A DNA stretch of 8,252 nucleotides from Elusimicrobiota bacterium. GTDB lineage: Bacteria > Elusimicrobiota > Elusimicrobia > Elusimicrobiales > UBA9959. Of this stretch, positions 5,762-8,252 are shown piece after piece (the first letter of the stretch is position 1; every line of letters begins with the position of its first letter). Made by a program: the position numbers and the translations under genes. Under the pieces are notes generated by a model, which was not told the origin of the DNA, ran no database searches, and saw only the letters and a list, made by a program, of their open reading frames with translations. The stretch covers positions 1-8,252 of the forward strand of contig JAKLEK010000063.1 in NCBI GenBank assembly GCA_022703115.1, read 5' to 3'.

Positions 5762-6652
5762 ATGGAAAATTCCGTCCTGGCAAGGAACGTCCTCCTTATG
5801 TCCGCGCTGGACGGCATAGCCTCCGCCGCGGCCGGGAAGGGGCTGGACCTGGTCGTCCTTAAAGGCGCCGCGCTGCTTTACGAGGGGCTGCGTCCAATGG
5901 CCGCCAGGGAGATGACGGACCTGGACCTGCTCATAAGGCCCGGGAAGGAAAAAGCCTTCGACGAACTGATGACCGCCTCGGGCTTCGTTCCCATGGAGAA
6001 CAGTTCGCAGGCGTATTACAGGACCACGGGCGGGGGGGCTCCGCCGGTCGTGGTCGATATCCATACGGGGCTCTGGCATGAAAGGGACACGGCCGCCCTC
6101 TGGCACCGGTCCCGGTTCCTCGCCGCGGGCGCGCCTCCGGAGCGGGGCGACGAGGGCCGCCTGAAAGGGCTCGGATTCGAGGACCAGTTCCTGCACCTGG
6201 CCTCGCATCCTCTGCTGTATCACGGGGAGATGACGCCGCGCTGCCTGGAGGACCTGTCGGTCCTTCTGGAACGGATATACGCCGGGACCGACAGAGGGAG
6301 CTTCTGGCTTAAGGCGGCGGAGATAGCCCGCGCGGGCGGGCTGGGCGCGGTGGTCTATCCGGTGCTGCGCAGGCTTAGGGGGCTTAACCCCGGGCTCATC
6401 TCCGGAGACGAGCTTTCTTCGTTCAGGCCGCGCGGGGCGGGGACGCTCCTGGGCCTCTTCTTCGAAAGAGCGGCCCGAGGGCACTCAAGGCGCATGGAAT
6501 ATCTGCTGCCGGGGCTTTACAGGCCGGGGCTTTTCTTCAGGTATATGTTCCCCGGCAGGACGTTCATGGAAAGGCGGTACGGCAAAGATTCCGCCGGCAA
6601 CAGACTGAAGAGGGCCTTCAGACTGGTCCGGGCGCTGTTGGGTAAGGACTGA
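5762..6652 (+). CDS. nucleotidyltransferase family protein (PF14907 type)
   Basis: This 296-aa cytoplasmic protein has no signal peptide or membrane segment. It carries nucleotidyltransferase landmarks: VVLKGAALL (31-39) as the first glycine motif, then R49 and TDLDLLI with the metal-binding D53 and D55, and a third carboxylate D99 in VVVDIHTGLW. The C-terminal MFPGRTFMERRYG is also typical of the uncharacterised nucleotidyltransferase family PF14907, relatives of which occur in polysaccharide and peptide-modification clusters. The substrate is unknown. The start is 6 nt after the lipoprotein stop, so it is the last gene of the operon, yet it should act inside the cell while the other three products are exported. 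It converges with the response regulator, 3 nt away. Confidence 0.85.
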   Translation: MENSVLARNVLLMSALDGIASAAAGKGLDLVVLKGAALLYEGLRPMAAREMTDLDLLIRPGKEKAFDELMTASGFVPMENSSQAYYRTTGGGAPPVVVDIHTGLWHERDTAALWHRSRFLAAGAPPERGDEGRLKGLGFEDQFLHLASHPLLYHGEMTPRCLEDLSVLLERIYAGTDRGSFWLKAAEIARAGGLGAVVYPVLRRLRGLNPGLISGDELSSFRPRGAGTLLGLFFERAARGHSRRMEYLLPGLYRPGLFFRYMFPGRTFMERRYGKDSAGNRLKRAFRLVRALLGKD

Positions 6653-6653
6653 C

Positions 6654-6668
6654 GGTCACATCCTGACC
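6654..6668. other. small hairpin at the convergent gene junction
   Basis: GGTCA (6654-6658) and TGACC (6664-6668) form a 5-bp stem that covers the end of the minus-strand response regulator and the 3-nt gap to the nucleotidyltransferase stop. There is no T run on either side, so it is a poor terminator. No other terminator for either transcript is visible nearby. Confidence 0.3.
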
Positions 6669-7033
6669 ATGACGAAGATCTTGAGGATGGCGGCCAGGCG
6701 GTCCAGTGTGGCCGGTTTTATCACGAAGTCGAAAGCGCCCTCTTTGAGGGCTTTGGCGGCCAGGTCGGCGCTGCCTACGCCGGTTATTATAACCACGCAG
6801 ACGTCCTTGTTCTTTTCTCGCGCGTGATGCAGGAGCTCCAGGGCGGAGACCCCTCCGGCCTCTATATCGGTGATGACCAGGTCGTAGGCCCTCTCGCCCA
6901 GGAGGCGCCGGGCCTCGGCCCCAGACTCCGTCCGCGTGAGCTCGAACTGGGGGAAGCCGCGGAGGATCTCCTGCACGCGGTCCACCACGTACCCTTCGTC
7001 CTCAACGAAAAGCAGGCTTTTCTTTTCTTCCAT
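6656..7033 (-). CDS. stand-alone receiver-domain response regulator
   Basis: This 125-aa protein is a single CheY-like receiver domain with no output domain. Key residues are the acidic pair E11-D12 (EDE in place of the usual DD), the phospho-acceptor D56 in LVITDIEAGG, T84 in VVIITG, and K106 in FVIKPAT. They are all acceptable, so phosphorylation should be possible. The ATG at 7033 begins MEEKKSLLFVEDEG, the normal start of a receiver. Longer upstream starts in the same frame would overlap the HD-GYP gene and add a Pro-rich, non-domain stretch. The gene begins 1 nt after the HD-GYP stop, with a GGAG-like site inside the end of that gene, so the two are co-translated. With no output domain it probably acts by protein-protein contact, perhaps with the HD-GYP protein. 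Confidence 0.92.
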   Translation of the reverse strand: MEEKKSLLFVEDEGYVVDRVQEILRGFPQFELTRTESGAEARRLLGERAYDLVITDIEAGGVSALELLHHAREKNKDVCVVIITGVGSADLAAKALKEGAFDFVIKPATLDRLAAILKIFVMVRM

Positions 7034-7034
7034 C

Positions 7035-8252
7035 CTACCACTCCACCCACCAGCGGGCCAGTTCGCGCTGGGCGGAGAATTTGGGATTGCGGGCGGCGAG
7101 CTCGGTCTCATCCACGATGTTCTCTATCCCGGCCAGCGGATGCTGCAGAAGGTCCACAAGCCGCCGGGCCACGGGGTTGAAATCCTTGTCCAGCAGGACC
7201 GAGACGACGGGGCGGGTAAGGGAATGCCGGTTGACGCGCACCACCTCGCCTATCTCTCCCCCTGACAGGGAGACCAGGGAGCCCGGCGGATAAATGGAGA
7301 GGGCGCGCATGACGGCTTTTACGACGCTGGAATCGAAGCCGCGGCCTTCCTTTTCGATCAGGTACTTGACGGCTTCGTGGGGGTGCGCGGCGCGGCGCCA
7401 CGGCCTCGGGTGGGACATGGCCTCGTAGACGTCCGCGATGCCGATGATCTGCGCCAGCTGGCCGATCTCTCCGTTCTTCAGCCGGTCCGGATAGCCGGAA
7501 GCGTCTATGCGTTCATGCACCTGCAGAATGACGTCGGCGGCGCGCTCCTTGAACTCCTGGTCGAGGCCCAGCATCCGCCCGATCTTTTCGGCCCCTTCCT
7601 CCGAGTGGCGCATGAAGTCCTCGTATTCCGCGTCGGTGAGGCGGCGGTCGCTGTTGGCCAGAGCCGAGCGGGAGGTCATGCCGATATCGTGGGCGAGTGC
7701 GCAGAACCCGAGCAGGCCCAGGTCGCCCTTATCCAGTCCCATCGCCAGCCCCACAGCCTGGCTTATGACGGCCACGTTCGCGGAATGCGCGTAAAGGTAG
7801 TCGTCGGCGGTGGCATGGAAAGTGTAGCGCAGCAGGAGCGGATTCCCGGCCAGCCCCCGGTGGAGGATGTCCGAGAATTTCACGAAACGGTCGCAGCCGT
7901 CCAGATACGGCCGGTCTATGGAGGTCAGCAGGTCCTTGGCCAGGACTAAAGCGCCGGAGTAGAGCTCCCTGGCCAGCGGGTCCAGTTCGCCGAAGGGCCT
8001 CTCGCCTTCCTCCCGTACTTTCTCGGCGCGCGCGGGGCTTCTGCCGGCCGGGACCGCCGGGTCCTGTCTGACCGGCGGAGCGGCCGGGGGCGGAGCGGAA
8101 GGCCCTATGACCGGGAAGTCGGGCAGCGGAGAGTCCAGGGGGAGCGTAGCGGGGACCTTGACCGGCGGAGCCGGCTTTACCGGAATATGCGCTTTTGCCG
8201 GCGGCGCGGCCTTCTCCGGAGCCGCCGGTTTGGCGGCTGGCCGGCGCCTGTC
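7035..8252 (-). CDS. HD-GYP domain protein, N-terminus beyond window
   Basis: The frame is open from the right edge, giving 405 visible C-terminal residues (numbered here from the edge). HD-GYP domains usually hydrolyse cyclic-di-GMP. Residues 5-75 are Pro/Ala/Lys-rich with repeated KPAAP- and PPVKV-like units, a flexible linker after an unseen N-terminal region. The domain spans roughly 140-330: H156 (AHSANV), H188-D189 (AHDIGM), H216 (RHSEEGAE), H246 (VHERIDASGYP, with the GYP signature at 253-255) and D274 (ADVYEAM). The usual HHE is VHE (V245) and the usual DGxGYP is DASGYP, so the metal site may be altered. A C-terminal tail follows (GSLVSLSGGEIGEVV), a typical HD-GYP extension. A GTG at 7883 is internal, not the start. 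The response regulator follows 1 nt downstream. Confidence 0.92.
   Translation of the reverse strand, partial: DRRRPAAKPAAPEKAAPPAKAHIPVKPAPPVKVPATLPLDSPLPDFPVIGPSAPPPAAPPVRQDPAVPAGRSPARAEKVREEGERPFGELDPLARELYSGALVLAKDLLTSIDRPYLDGCDRFVKFSDILHRGLAGNPLLLRYTFHATADDYLYAHSANVAVISQAVGLAMGLDKGDLGLLGFCALAHDIGMTSRSALANSDRRLTDAEYEDFMRHSEEGAEKIGRMLGLDQEFKERAADVILQVHERIDASGYPDRLKNGEIGQLAQIIGIADVYEAMSHPRPWRRAAHPHEAVKYLIEKEGRGFDSSVVKAVMRALSIYPPGSLVSLSGGEIGEVVRVNRHSLTRPVVSVLLDKDFNPVARRLVDLLQHPLAGIENIVDETELAARNPKFSAQRELARWWVEW

Noticed and set aside
5543..6484. 313-aa open frame on the minus strand
   Set aside because: It is a shadow of the lipoprotein and nucleotidyltransferase genes, crosses their junction, and shows no recognisable domain.
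6824..7949. Plus-strand open frames opposite the response regulator and HD-GYP genes
   Set aside because: The minus strand carries full receiver and HD-GYP motifs; the plus frames have no domain, weak starts and are antisense shadows.
1..8252. CRISPR arrays, insertion sequences or integrase genes
   Set aside because: No regularly spaced repeat, transposase or recombinase was seen anywhere. The tRNA 3'-end copies alone are not enough to claim an integrated element.

Overview
The window is about 8.25 kb of GC-rich bacterial DNA. Signal peptides, a lipoprotein signal and bacterial-type signalling proteins all point to a bacterium. Its coding regions use ATA (Ile) and AGG (Arg) codons fairly often despite the high GC content. 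Exported proteins, a lipobox protein and a DedA close to the proteobacterial type fit a diderm. An Elusimicrobiota-like or deltaproteobacterial-like lineage is a guess from style only; no marker gene fixes the taxonomy.

Region 1 (1-402) holds RNA and repeats. It starts inside a tRNA-Ala(GGC) gene, followed by an intrinsic terminator. Next comes about 190 bp with no gene, made of four consecutive stem-loops set between two tRNA 3'-end-like fragments. A fluoride riboswitch (crcB motif) then leads directly into the first operon.

Region 2 (403-1786) is a tight, overlapping three-gene operon: crcB (fluoride channel), a DUF190 PII-like protein and dedA (membrane protein). The riboswitch has no terminator after it. 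Its 3' strand can pair either inside the aptamer or with the crcB Shine-Dalgarno sequence, which suggests translational control.

Region 3 (1787-6652) begins with a good sigma70-type promoter (extended -10) and a roughly 200-nt leader that can fold into hairpins. It continues with four closely spaced genes (gaps of 10, 9 and 6 nt): an exported clostripain-family (C11) cysteine peptidase; an exported 588-aa protein with an HExxH zinc-peptidase motif that I do not recognise as a named family; a small lipoprotein with a PsbP-like look; and a cytoplasmic nucleotidyltransferase of the PF14907 type. Two different exported peptidases plus a lipoprotein in one operon suggest a periplasmic or extracellular proteolytic module. 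The role of the nucleotidyltransferase in it is unclear. This is the most likely place for an undescribed system.

Region 4 (6656-8252, minus strand) is a signalling pair that converges on region 3. An HD-GYP domain protein with a Pro/Ala-rich linker runs off the right edge with its N-terminus missing. One nucleotide after its stop codon a stand-alone receiver-domain response regulator begins. The pair probably acts in cyclic-di-GMP or phosphorelay signalling. Nothing in the window ties it to the peptidase operon apart from position.
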